Shown here piece by piece: positions 7,512 through 16,600 of a DNA stretch of 64,000 bases. Under the pieces are notes generated by a model. That model did not search any database. It worked only from the letters and a program-made list of their open reading frames with translations, and was not told the DNA's origin. The position numbers and the translations under genes are program-made. Each line of letters starts with the position of its first letter. Position 1 is the first letter of the stretch. This DNA comes from Erysipelotrichaceae bacterium (GTDB taxonomy: Bacteria > Bacillota_I > Bacilli_A > Erysipelotrichales > Erysipelotrichaceae): assembly GCA_017428765.1 (NCBI GenBank), contig JAFRQF010000005.1, forward strand, positions 23,121 to 87,120. The letters run 5' to 3'.

Positions 7512-8344
7512 CACTTGTTTCCTTCTTTCAGATATGCCTGATACAGCTGATTCTTGGAAACTTCATATTTTTCCGAGACCGTCTTTGCCGCATCCTTGGC
7601 CCGCTGCCCCTCTTCGATCAGAAGGTCCATCTCTTTGAGAAGGTCTTCCATGGAGACTTCTTTTTCACTTGTGTCGCCTTCAACGATCACGACCATCTCG
7701 CCTTTCAGGTCATGAAGTCCGCAAAGTTCTTTCAATGTTCCGCGGTGGTATTCTTCATGAAGCTTGGTCAGTTCCCTGGCCAGGCAGGCTTTGCGGTCGC
7801 CCAGGACCTCATACATCAGTTTCAATGTCTTTTCGATGCGGTGAGGCGCTTCATAAAAGATGAGCGTATAAGGAAATCCCTTCAAAGATTCCAGTTCTTT
7901 CTTTGCCTGGGATTGTTTGGCATTCAAAAAACCGTAGAAAAGATAATGGTTGGTCGGCAGTCCCGATGCCACCAGCGCATTCAAAGCGGCATTCGGTCCG
8001 GACACGGTGACGATCTTATATCCCGCATCGATGACTTCATTGACCAGAAGATAGCCCGGATCGGATATGAGAGGATAGCCGGCATCCGAGATCAGAGCCA
8101 CATCTTCCCCTTTTTCCAGAAGCGACAGGATCCCTTTGGAAGACTGGCGTTCATTGAAATTGTGATAGGTGATCGTTCTGGTGTGGATGTCAAAGTGCGA
8201 CAGCAGCTTCTGGGAATTGCGCGTATCTTCGCAGGCGATGACACTGACATTCCGCAAAACTTCCAGGCAGCGCCCGGATACTTCGTTCAGATTGCCGATC
8301 GGAGTCGCTACAAGAAAAAGTGTAGCCTTATTGTTTGGCTCCAC
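7511..8344 (-). CDS. rsmI: 16S rRNA (cytidine1402-2'-O)-methyltransferase
   Basis: 277 residues of the tetrapyrrole-methylase fold. The N-terminal LVATPIGNLNEVSGRCLEVL and ISDAGYPLISDPGY are hallmark RsmI motifs for S-adenosylmethionine binding, and the C-terminal tail is helical. It methylates the ribose of C1402 in the decoding centre together with RsmH. It overlaps ricT upstream by 17 bases and mazG downstream by a TGATG junction. The order holB-ricT-rsmI is common in Bacillota. Confidence 0.96.
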   Translation of the reverse strand: MEPNNKATLFLVATPIGNLNEVSGRCLEVLRNVSVIACEDTRNSQKLLSHFDIHTRTITYHNFNERQSSKGILSLLEKGEDVALISDAGYPLISDPGYLLVNEVIDAGYKIVTVSGPNAALNALVASGLPTNHYLFYGFLNAKQSQAKKELESLKGFPYTLIFYEAPHRIEKTLKLMYEVLGDRKACLARELTKLHEEYHRGTLKELCGLHDLKGEMVVIVEGDTSEKEVSMEDLLKEMDLLIEEGQRAKDAAKTVSEKYEVSKNQLYQAYLKEGNK

Positions 8345-9185
8345 TTTGTTCTCCTTTTTCGTCTTTCTTGACCGGTTTATTATATTTTCCTTTGGCGATC
8401 AGGTCATCCAGCGTAATGAAGATCGCATGTTCCGGATTCTCCAGCTTGCAGTTTTTGGCGATGACGTTCATCGACGTGATGCGGTATCTCTCCCCTTCGT
8501 ATTCGACTTGCGAATTGAGCTTCGGCAGGTCTTTGCGAAGTGCCTTATAGGCATCGTCTTCAAAGCGCAGGCAGCACATCAGGTTGCCGCACTGGCCGGA
8601 GAGTTTCTGTATATTGAGTGCCAGAAGCTGATTCTTCGCCATGTTGATCGAGATACGGTCGAAATCACCGATGAATCGAGCACAGCACAATTCTCTTCCG
8701 CAGACACCGATACCGGATACCATCTTGGCCTTGTCTCTGGTGCCCACCTGGCGCAGGTCGATGCGGCAGTGGAAGATCGATGCCAGAACTTTCAGAAGTT
8801 CACGGAAATCGACGCGGTCGTCTGCCAGATACGTGAACGTGATCTTGGCACGGTCGAGCGTATATTCGGCAGAGATGACGTTCATCTTCAGATCGAGATT
8901 GTCGGACTCTTCCTGACAGATCTTTTTCGCTTCCGCGGAATCCGCCTTGTTGCGGTCAAACTGTTTCTTATCCTTTTCGTTGGCTTTGCGGATGATCTCC
9001 TTGATCTCAAGAGACACGTTCGGTTTTTCAAACGGATCGGAAACGACATGGCCGTATTCCATACCGCGCTGTGTCTCTACGACGACCGCGTCGCCGTTTT
9101 TTATCGTCGGATCAGTCGTTGAAAAGGTATAGGTCTTATTCGTTGTTTCAAATCGGACTGATATATATTTCTTGTTTTCTTCCAT
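8328..9185 (-). CDS. ricT: PSP1-domain protein RicT (YaaT)
   Basis: 285 residues. The PSP1 domain with its cysteine motifs GVCGRELCC and GQCGNLMCC (residues ~150-200) is diagnostic. In Bacillus, RicT with RicA and RicF forms a complex that binds [4Fe-4S] clusters and assists RNase Y in mRNA maturation. The ribosome binding site GAAGGTGA lies before the ATG. It sits directly downstream of holB in the same transcript, as in Bacillus yaaT. Confidence 0.94.
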   Translation of the reverse strand: MEENKKYISVRFETTNKTYTFSTTDPTIKNGDAVVVETQRGMEYGHVVSDPFEKPNVSLEIKEIIRKANEKDKKQFDRNKADSAEAKKICQEESDNLDLKMNVISAEYTLDRAKITFTYLADDRVDFRELLKVLASIFHCRIDLRQVGTRDKAKMVSGIGVCGRELCCARFIGDFDRISINMAKNQLLALNIQKLSGQCGNLMCCLRFEDDAYKALRKDLPKLNSQVEYEGERYRITSMNVIAKNCKLENPEHAIFITLDDLIAKGKYNKPVKKDEKGEQSGAKQ

Positions 9186-9194
9186 AATTCACCT

Positions 9195-10163
9195 TCAAAT
9201 ATATGATATTATCTCATAACTTATCGCGTCAAACAGCAGTTTTCGCTCCGCATTGAGCATGGCTTTGTCTGATGCCCTGACGAAAATATCGAGCAGTTTT
9301 CCCGGCTGATGCTGCCTGATGATGCTCAGATGCCGGTTGTAAAGATCATCGTCGCTTTCCTTATTTTTCAAAGCGTCATCGATCATGACGATCATGACAG
9401 ACAGATACATGTCGACGCATCTGCGGAATTCCTCACGGTCCTTGAATTCCGTATAGAATTCCTGGGAAAACATCACCGGCAGAAATTCCTTCTTATCGAA
9501 AAGCTCGATGGTCTTGTATACATAGTCCCTGGCGGCCAGATAGATCGGATCGTTGAGATCCAGATCGGGATCGTAGCGGTGCAGGATGTTGGAAAGCAGG
9601 TAGGCATCGATCCTGTCAAAGCCCTTTTCCTCATATCTATCGATCAGGAAAGAAAAATCCCTGGTCAGAAAAGGAACTTCCTGACAGCGTGAGACGATGG
9701 TCGGAAGCAGATCCTCCTTGTGATCGGAGATGAAGATACCGTAGGTATTGGAACTGCTTGGTTCCTCCATGAACTTGAGGATCATGTTGAGGACCTTGGT
9801 CGAAGCGTTGTTGATGTTGGCGAGGATGTAGACCTTCTTGCCCGAAGACTCCAGGGAAGTCCTGGAGAATTCATCAAGGATCATCTCGATATCATCCTTT
9901 TTGATGCTGGAGGCATAGCCGTCGACATAGATCACATCGAAATAGCTGTTGTTCCTGATACGCTTGCATACATCGCAGGTCTCGCAGGCGAAATCATCTT
10001 TGCCTTCCACGATCGACTGCGCCAGAAGATAAGCCGCTTCGATCTTCAAAGGGTTGTATTCACCTGAAAAAAGGTAGCTGTGCGCTACTTTTCTGTTTTT
10101 CAGAGAGTTTTCAAGGCTCTGATACGCGATCGGTTCAGAATCCCTAAGCTGCGTTTTGATCAT
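9195..10163 (-). CDS. holB: DNA polymerase III delta' subunit
   Basis: 322 residues. The clamp-loader delta' protein has a zinc-ribbon-like CETCDVC, but only three of the usual four cysteines are evident. AHSYLFSGE occupies the degenerate P-loop position, so ATP binding is not expected. PSSSNTYGIFIS and PTIVSRCQEV (sensor/SRC motif) are also present. It loads the sliding clamp with tau and delta. It overlaps tmk by 20 bases, a standard tmk-holB pairing. Confidence 0.92.
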   Translation of the reverse strand: MIKTQLRDSEPIAYQSLENSLKNRKVAHSYLFSGEYNPLKIEAAYLLAQSIVEGKDDFACETCDVCKRIRNNSYFDVIYVDGYASSIKKDDIEMILDEFSRTSLESSGKKVYILANINNASTKVLNMILKFMEEPSSSNTYGIFISDHKEDLLPTIVSRCQEVPFLTRDFSFLIDRYEEKGFDRIDAYLLSNILHRYDPDLDLNDPIYLAARDYVYKTIELFDKKEFLPVMFSQEFYTEFKDREEFRRCVDMYLSVMIVMIDDALKNKESDDDLYNRHLSIIRQHQPGKLLDIFVRASDKAMLNAERKLLFDAISYEIISYI

Positions 10164-10779
10164 TGATCAGTTTTAAGATCTCCTTCATGGAAGCTTCAAT
10201 GACCTCTTGTTTCGTCTTTGAAGCATCGATGATCGTGATGCGGTCTTTGAAACGCCTCAGCACTTCCCGATAGCCTTGCGAGACCCGATGATGGAATTCC
10301 AGCGATTCCTGATCGAGACGGTCCTTGAAGCTGCGGTCCTGCAGACGGTCGAGCCCGACCTGTTCATCGACATCAAGATAGATCGTCATATCCGGATAGG
10401 TATTGTCGATCGCAAACAGATTGATCGATAATACTTCATCAAAGCCAAGATTCCTGCCATAGCCCTGGTAAGCCAGCGAGGAATCCAGAAAGCGCTCGCA
10501 GATGACGATCTTGCCTTCTTTCACCGCCGGGAAGACCTTCTCAACAAGGTGCTGACGGCGGGAGGCGGCATAAAGAAGCGCCTCTGTCTTGGCGTCCATC
10601 ATCGTATTTTTCGGATCAAGGATGATATTGCGGATGTCTTCGGAAATGCCGATACCGCCCGGTTCTCTGGTATGGATGACATCGTATCCGAGTTCAGTGA
10701 GCCGTTTGCAGACTTCCGTGGCAACGGTCGTCTTGCCGGAACCGTCCGGTCCTTCGAATGTAATAAAATAACCCTTCAT
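10144..10779 (-). CDS. tmk: Thymidylate kinase
   Basis: 211 residues. The P-loop EGPDGSGKTT is near residue 10, the dTMP-binding ERFLDSSLAYQG motif near residue 90 and the LID region around residue 140. It phosphorylates dTMP to dTDP in the cytosol. The start overlaps the stop of the upstream gene (TGATG), and the 3' end overlaps holB. Confidence 0.97.
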   Translation of the reverse strand: MKGYFITFEGPDGSGKTTVATEVCKRLTELGYDVIHTREPGGIGISEDIRNIILDPKNTMMDAKTEALLYAASRRQHLVEKVFPAVKEGKIVICERFLDSSLAYQGYGRNLGFDEVLSINLFAIDNTYPDMTIYLDVDEQVGLDRLQDRSFKDRLDQESLEFHHRVSQGYREVLRRFKDRITIIDASKTKQEVIEASMKEILKLINDQNAA

Positions 10780-11075
10780 CAGTTCAGTTTCTCCGGTTTA
10801 GGCATGAAAGTCTTTTCCACAGCGTCCATGATCTGCTTCTTGATCCTTTCATATTCATCATAGCTGAGATCGAGATCCTGGGAGGAAGCGATCTTCACCG
10901 TCATCGCATCCGGATCGTTCAGCATCATCATCAGATCTTCCATGGAATCATAAAGCTCGATCGGCAGGATCGCATATCTTGCCTTTCCGTCTTCATCGAT
11001 AAACAAAACATCATTCTCTTTCATGGAATGAAGCTCATCTTTGATCTGTTCGATTTCTTTGATATTGATATTCAT
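10779..11075 (-). CDS. Small Phd/YefM-like protein without an adjacent toxin
   Basis: 98 residues, acidic and helical at the C-terminus. The segment ARYAILPIELYDSMEDL resembles the strand-helix core of Phd/YefM antitoxins (usually PVAVLMSMEDYE-like), but the match is loose and no toxin gene lies next to it. It could bind DNA or be an uncharacterised operon companion of tmk. The start is supported by an extended -10 box only nine bases upstream and no clear Shine-Dalgarno sequence. Confidence 0.6.
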   Translation of the reverse strand: MNINIKEIEQIKDELHSMKENDVLFIDEDGKARYAILPIELYDSMEDLMMMLNDPDAMTVKIASSQDLDLSYDEYERIKKQIMDAVEKTFMPKPEKLN

Positions 11076-11084
11076 ATTACAACC

Positions 11085-11093
11085 ATTATAGCA
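11085..11093 (-). promoter_or_regulatory. Extended -10 promoter directly before the gene at 11075
   Basis: On the minus strand TGCTATAAT (11093 to 11085) ends nine bases before the ATG. Transcription would begin about three bases before the start codon, giving an almost leaderless message for the tmk-holB part of the operon. Confidence 0.55.
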
Positions 11094-11102
11094 CTTATCG
11101 TT

Positions 11103-11879
11103 CTACAAGGCTTCTTCCTGGACCTGACCGATAAAAGAGAAGAAATCCGGAACGGCACAGATCGTATCATAAAGCTCGTCGATCGCCGAAAGGAATTCTT
11201 TCTGTTTCGCATCGTTTTCATCGATGTCCCACATATGATCGAGATACCCGGCGTATTCGATGTTTTTAAACATATCCAGTGTCACTTCCCTGGCTCTGAG
11301 CCTGTCTTCGTGCTTGAGCAGCGTCACGATCAGAAGGATATAGTCATAGATATCGAACTTCGCATCCAGATACAGACGGTAGAAATCATCCGCCTCTTCG
11401 ATCACGCTGTACATGAAAGACAGCCTGCTGACGTTTTCCTTGGAAAGTTCACCGGAAAGACGTATGACCTGCCTTTGGACCTTGATGGCCTTGGTGAAGT
11501 TCCGGATATCCATCAGAAAATCAGAGTAGAAGCGAAGTATGGTGAGAAAACAATGTTTCTGATAGGAAGAAAGATCGCCATATTCGCTCAGATGTTCGTA
11601 GTAGGCGGCAAAACGCTGGTCCACATAAACGTCTTCCGACAGCATGAACCAGACGAAAAAGGCTTCCACGCATAAGGGATCATAGGAAAACGCCTGTTCG
11701 CAGCGTTCGATCAGTTCTCTGGAAGAGAAAAACATCTCCTTGATCGCTTTCCGGGCGATCCTGTCCGCTTCCGCGGGGATCTGATACGTCTTGAATGCGG
11801 AACGCGTGAAAAAGGAAGTGAAATACTCTTTGGGATCCTTGTCTTTTAAGTCAGCGACCAGTGCAGCAAAATCAGCCAT
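11103..11879 (-). CDS. Hypothetical helical repeat protein
   Basis: 258 residues, soluble and almost wholly predicted helical. The spacing of aromatic and small residues (AFSYDPLCVEAFFVWFMLSED, then NFTKAIKVQRQVIRL) suggests TPR-like helical hairpins, which usually mediate protein contacts. There is no catalytic motif, signal or membrane span. The start overlaps the end of the NUDIX gene by eight bases, so they are co-transcribed. Function unknown. Confidence 0.75.
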   Translation of the reverse strand: MADFAALVADLKDKDPKEYFTSFFTRSAFKTYQIPAEADRIARKAIKEMFFSSRELIERCEQAFSYDPLCVEAFFVWFMLSEDVYVDQRFAAYYEHLSEYGDLSSYQKHCFLTILRFYSDFLMDIRNFTKAIKVQRQVIRLSGELSKENVSRLSFMYSVIEEADDFYRLYLDAKFDIYDYILLIVTLLKHEDRLRAREVTLDMFKNIEYAGYLDHMWDIDENDAKQKEFLSAIDELYDTICAVPDFFSFIGQVQEEAL

Positions 11880-12399
11880 CGATACTTTCCATCTTTATGT
11901 AATACATCAGTGCGATCGTCTTGGCATCATCGATCTGACCGTTCAAGATCATCTCATTGATCTGTGAGAACGAATAGAGCTTGAGGTCGATCCTTTCATC
12001 CGGATCGAAGTGCTGGCCAAGCTTTTCATCCGCTTCGCCATAGTATAAGTGGATCCTTTCCGAACAATAGCCGCAGGTCGGGATGATGCTTCCCATCTTG
12101 CGGATGTTCTTTACGGAATAGCCGGTCTCCTCGACTGCTTCCCGCAGTATCGTCTCATCGGGATCTTCCCCTTTTTCGATCTTGCCGGCCGGAAATTCCA
12201 GCATCTCCTTGCCCAGGGAATAGCGGTACTGAGAGACCATAAAATACAGTCCGTCTTTCTTTAAGGCGATGCAGGCACCGCCATTATGTAAGACGACCTC
12301 ACGATAGGCTCTTGAACCGTCGTCCAGTGCGACTTCATCCTTCACCACATGGATGACTTTCCCGTTATAGATCTCTTCTCTGTTCACTTGTTTTTCCAT
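11872..12399 (-). CDS. NUDIX hydrolase, ADP-ribose pyrophosphatase type
   Basis: 175 residues. The NUDIX box GKIEKGEDPDETILREAVEETGY is complete (G-x5-E-x7-RE-x2-EE-x-G). An N-terminal beta domain and the PAGKIE start of the box fit the NudF/ADP-ribose pyrophosphatase group, which cleaves ADP-ribose to AMP and ribose-5-phosphate. The start lies inside the PIN-like gene (35-base overlap), so expression is coupled to the toxin-antitoxin-like pair. Confidence 0.92.
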   Translation of the reverse strand: MEKQVNREEIYNGKVIHVVKDEVALDDGSRAYREVVLHNGGACIALKKDGLYFMVSQYRYSLGKEMLEFPAGKIEKGEDPDETILREAVEETGYSVKNIRKMGSIIPTCGYCSERIHLYYGEADEKLGQHFDPDERIDLKLYSFSQINEMILNGQIDDAKTIALMYYIKMESIDG

Positions 12400-12787
12400 T
12401 TTCGATCTTCCTTCTCAATTCTTTCGGAACGTACAGTTCTATTGTACTATCCTCTTTCCCGTTTTTCTCCATCACCAGCGCACAATCGAGCCGATGCCGC
12501 TTCACCAGGATCGCATACAGACCGCTTTCCGGATCCTCATAATTGAGTGCCTCCCTCAAGTCACGCATATTGACATGGATCGGTTTCAAAAGCTTCCCCA
12601 ATATCGAAAGGGTCTTTCGCATCTCGTTCGCCGTCATCTTTTGCGCCAGAAGGCAGTAATAGAAACTGCAGCAGTAGCCTTCGATCGTTTTGTCCTGACA
12701 ATCGTTGAGGAAGCGTCTGATCTCCATGGAACGGTTTCCGTTTTCCAGGACCTCATCAAGCACGGTATTGGCAAACAATACTTTCAT
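12365..12787 (-). CDS. PIN-like toxin-family protein, probably inactive
   Basis: 140 residues. The start MKVLFANTVLDEVLEN matches the VapC/PIN pattern MKxLxDTNVxLDxL, but the first metal-binding Asp is Ala6. The later acidic positions (YEDPES, HRLDCALV, NGKEDS) are at roughly the right places. Without Asp6 metal-dependent RNase activity is doubtful. It overlaps the Phd-like antitoxin gene by 32 bases and the NUDIX gene by 35. It may persist for autoregulation or as a domesticated protein. Confidence 0.7.
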   Translation of the reverse strand: MKVLFANTVLDEVLENGNRSMEIRRFLNDCQDKTIEGYCCSFYYCLLAQKMTANEMRKTLSILGKLLKPIHVNMRDLREALNYEDPESGLYAILVKRHRLDCALVMEKNGKEDSTIELYVPKELRRKIENGKTSEQRRDL

Positions 12788-12959
12788 CCCTGTGATATCC
12801 TTTCAGTTCATCCGAGATATAGGACGGCGATCTTTCGATCGCGATCAGCTTGGCGATGATGATCCCGTGTCTTTCGATATAGACTTCGCCGTTCTTCAGC
12901 GCCTGGTCAAGATACTTTCCGAAACTGTTTTTCATTTGTGTTGCCGTAGCTATCAGCAT
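12756..12959 (-). CDS. Phd/YefM-type antitoxin
   Basis: 67 residues with a good GGAGG site. ATATQMKNSFGKYLDQALKNGEVYIERHGIIIAKLI follows the Phd DNA-binding fold (helix, two strands, then PVAVL-like strand). It should bind its own promoter and the partner encoded by the overlapping PIN-like gene. It is the first gene of the operon that continues into NUDIX, tmk, holB and ricT, and is preceded by the terminator of the divIC operon. Confidence 0.82.
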   Translation of the reverse strand: MLIATATQMKNSFGKYLDQALKNGEVYIERHGIIIAKLIAIERSPSYISDELKGYHRDESIVCQYRA

Positions 12960-13012
12960 AATATACCTCCACTACATTATTCGTAAGAAAAACAGCGGAT
13001 TCCTAACCCGAA

Positions 13013-13042
13013 ATGAAAAAAATGCGGATTCTTCCGCATTTT
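13013..13042 (-). terminator. Terminator of the mfd-rqcP-divIC operon
   Basis: AAAATGCGGA (13042 to 13033 read on the minus strand), loop AGAA and TCCGCATTTT, then a run of T. It separates this operon from the toxin-antitoxin-led operon. Confidence 0.88.
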
Positions 13043-13068
13043 CTCTCATCTTTTCTTTTTTTGGTCAG

Positions 13069-13368
13069 CTAATCGCCCGGCAGATAGAAGACTTTTTCAT
13101 CGCCCTTGGAGAACATATATTCGCCTCTGGCGTAAGTTTGCACATAGTCGGGATCCTCCAGCTTTTCCTTGGTCGAAGTCAGAGAAGCATTCTCATCGCG
13201 CAGTGCTTCGAGCTCCGCTTCCACTACCTTGGCCTGCTGCTGCAGGGTGAACATATTGTAGATCTTTTCCAAGACACCCGAAAGGATGGCGATCGCAGCA
13301 ACGATCAGAACGATCGAGATCAGTTTGGAAACGATCGGATTCTTTTTCTTCTTTCCCTTTTTAGCCAT
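13069..13368 (-). CDS. divIC: DivIC/FtsB-like septum formation initiator
   Basis: 99 residues, with a very basic N-terminus (KKGKKKK), one membrane span (residues ~13-33) and a coiled coil (~37-70) followed by YARGEYMFSKGDEKVF, the typical DivIC/FtsB end. It spans the membrane once and joins FtsL and DivIB at the division site. The order mfd-rqcP-divIC matches the Bacillus mfd-yabO-divIC neighbourhood, which supports DivIC over FtsL. Confidence 0.9.
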   Translation of the reverse strand: MAKKGKKKKNPIVSKLISIVLIVAAIAILSGVLEKIYNMFTLQQQAKVVEAELEALRDENASLTSTKEKLEDPDYVQTYARGEYMFSKGDEKVFYLPGD

Positions 13369-13375
13369 ACAATCA

Positions 13376-13687
13376 TTATACTACATTCTTATTTTCAATA
13401 GAATCATCCGATGTTTCTGAGGCAGGCCTAAGCTCCTCCTTGATCTCTTCAAGAACTTCATACATCGAGAAAGCCTGTTCCTTGGAAGCGGAGTCTCTGA
13501 CCTCCAATACTTTCAATAAGATCTGCCGATGTCCGAAGACGATGCGGATCTCATCGCCCGCATTCACTTCCGAAGAAGGCTTTGCTGCCTTGCCGTTGAT
13601 GAAAAGACGCTCGTTGAGAGCCAGCTGTTTCCCTACTTCTCTGCGTTTCAGGATCCTTGCGACTTTAAGATATTTATCGATCCTCAT
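13376..13687 (-). CDS. rqcP: RqcP (YabO) S4-domain RNA-binding protein
   Basis: 103 residues. The S4 domain (residues 1-60: MRIDKYLKVARILKRR, then ERLFINGKAAKPSSEVNAGD) is typical of Hsp15/YabO proteins. RqcP binds the 50S-tRNA complex with RqcH and supports Ala-tailing in ribosome quality control. The acidic C-terminal tail is longer than in the usual ~85-residue form. It overlaps mfd by four bases. Confidence 0.92.
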   Translation of the reverse strand: MRIDKYLKVARILKRREVGKQLALNERLFINGKAAKPSSEVNAGDEIRIVFGHRQILLKVLEVRDSASKEQAFSMYEVLEEIKEELRPASETSDDSIENKNVV

Positions 13688-16600
13688 TGTTTCTCCAGTT
13701 TATCCAAATTATCTACCAGTTTCAACATCTTCGAAATGTTTTCCTTCTGGTTGTCCAGTGAAATGGCCAGACGGCTGTTCTTATAGGAGATCTCCATGTC
13801 TCTGGAGATCGTGTTGACATATTCAAACAGCTTCAGCCCGTCGATCTTATCGGAATAGTCCTTCGACAGGATGATCGTGAAGCGTCCCTTGAAATTCGAT
13901 ACCTTATCGATCAGATTCAGATTGCACAGCAGTTCCAGCTTCTTCTTATCGAAAAGAGCTTCCACTTCCTTCGGCAGTTTGCCGTACTCATCGGTGATCT
14001 TGAGATAGTAATCGAATAAGTCTTCCTTATTGTCGATATCATAGAGCTCATGATACAGCGACAGCTTGTCATAGTCGTTGTCGGAGAAAGACTCCGGGAT
14101 ATAGCTCGAGATCGGGATATTGACGTTGACCTTGACTTCCTCTTCCTCGACCTCTTCTCCCTTGGCCTTCAGTATGGCCTTGTTGAGCATCGCCAGATAT
14201 AAGTCAAGACCGACGTTGTCGATGAAGCCGGATTGTTTTTCACCCAGAAGATCGCCTGCCCCTCGGATGGTGAGGTCACGCATCGCGATCTTGTAGCCGG
14301 AACCAAGCGAAGTGAATTCCTTGATCGCATCGAGGCGCTTGTTGGAATTCTCAGTCAGCTGTTTCTTTTCCGGGATCATCAGATAGGCATAGGCGATGCG
14401 GTCCGATCTGCCGACTCTGCCCTTGATCTGGTAGAGCTGGGAAAGACCGAAGTTCTGCGCATCTTCCACGATGATCGTGTTGGCATTGGGGATATCGAGG
14501 CCCGTTTCAATGATCGTCGTACAGATCAGCACGTTGATCTCGTTGGCATAGAAACGATACATGATGTCCTCGATCTGTTTCCTGTCCATCTGCCCGTGGG
14601 CCACACCGATCCTGGCATAAGGCAGAGCCTTTTCCAGTTTCCTGGCCAGGGAATAGATCAGCTCGACATTGTTGAACAGATAGAAGACCTGACCGTTCCT
14701 TTCCAGTTCACGCATGATGACTTCTTCGACAAGATTCTGATTCTTGTGGACGACATAGGTCTGTACCGGATAGCGGTTGTTTGGCGGAGTGTCGAGCGTC
14801 GAAAGGCCGCGCAATCCGACAAGCGACATCTGTAAAGTACGAGGGATCGGCGTTGCCGAAAGAGAAAGGACATCGATGGAATTTTTCATCGTCTTGATCT
14901 TTTCTTTGTGTTCGACACCGAAACGCTGTTCCTCATCGATGATCAATAAGCCCAGATCCTTATACTCGATATCCTTGGAAAGGATGCGGTGCGTACCGAT
15001 CAGGATGTCCACCTTTCCTTCCTTGAGATCTTTGAGTATGGCTCTCTGTTTTTCTTCCGTGACATAGCGGTTGAGCAGTTCCACCCGGACCGGGAAGTCT
15101 TCAAAACGTCTCTTGAACGTATCAAAATGCTGGAAGGAAAGCACAGTCGTCGGACAAAGATAAGCGACCTGCTTGTCATCATTGACCGCTTTGAACGCGG
15201 CACGTATGGCCACCTCGGTCTTGCCGAAACCGACATCGCCGCAAAGCAGTCTGTCCATCGGCTTGGGACTTTCCATATCCGCCTTGACTTCTTCGATGGC
15301 GGTGATCTGATCGTCCGTCAGTTCATATTCGAAGGTATCTTCAAATTCCTTCTGCATCGGCGTATCCTTCGAGAAGGCAAAACCGATGTTGGTGTCACGC
15401 ACACTGTAAAGCTCGATCAGCTTGCCGGCGATATCATTGACGCTTTCTTCGACCCGCTGCTTGGTCTGTGCCCACTCTTTGGATCCGAGTTTATGAAGTT
15501 TAGGTACGACGCCTTCTTTGGAGACATACTTTCTGACAAGCGAAAACTGTGACAGCGGAACGAGAAGTTCGTCGTTGCCCTTGTAGATGATCTTGAGATA
15601 GTCGCACTTGATCCCGTTGATGATACGCGATTCGATCGCCACATACTGGCCGATGCCGTACTGGTCATGGACCACGTAGTCCCCGGGTTTGAGTTCCTCA
15701 TAGGAATTGAGCGTACGCGCTTCGGCATAACGGCTGGCATAGCGTCCGTGATGCGGCGCTTTCTTGAACAGTTCGCGGATCGAATAGATCGAAAGATCGA
15801 GGTCCTCGACCCGGAATCCTCCGTAAAGATCGCCATAACTCAGATTGATGCCTTGTTTGAGATCGTCATTGGCGATGACATAAGGGATATCGAGTTTTAT
15901 AAGAGAATCGACGAGCTCTGCGAAATGTTTCTCATCGAGGATGACGAGCTTGTATGTACTCTTTTCATTGGCCAGGACATTGGCGACATAATCCGTCGTC
16001 CCGTATGGGAAATCGATCTCTGCGATCTTGGGGATCTCGGAAAACGGCTTGCCATACAGCAGGTCCGCCTTGGCGATCTCCCTTGGGAATTCCGCAAAGA
16101 CATAGAAACGAAGCGGCAGCCTCTTCTCCTCATGCATCTCCTGGATGTAGGTGATCGTCTCCTGCGACAGCATGTTCAGATGCGAATCGATCTTCTCCTT
16201 GTCGGAAAGATAGACCAGAGGATCATCTAAGTAGTCGATCAGATGAGACTTGGCAAAATAACAGTAATAGAAATACTGGGACTGTCTGTAAACATCATTA
16301 AAGATGTACTCGAGGTCGAGTTCCATCTGCCCGCTTTCTGCCGTGACGTTCTTCTTCAGATACTCTTTTTCTTCTTGCGAAAAGAAGACGTCCTTGGCAA
16401 AGATGATCTTCACTTCATCGACTTTCTCCAAGGTACGCTGCGAATCGTTGTCGAAAAAGCGGATCGAATCGATGACATCATCGAAAAACTCGATCCTGAC
16501 CGGCTTGTCGTAATTGACGGAAAAGACATCGACGATGAAACCTCTGGTCGCAAAAGTCATCGGCGTTTCGACGTGACTTGTCTTTTCGTATCCCAGAGAG

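Noticed and set aside
8169..9122. 317-residue plus-strand frame opposite rsmI/ricT
   Set aside because: It spans two real genes on the other strand and has no ribosome binding site.
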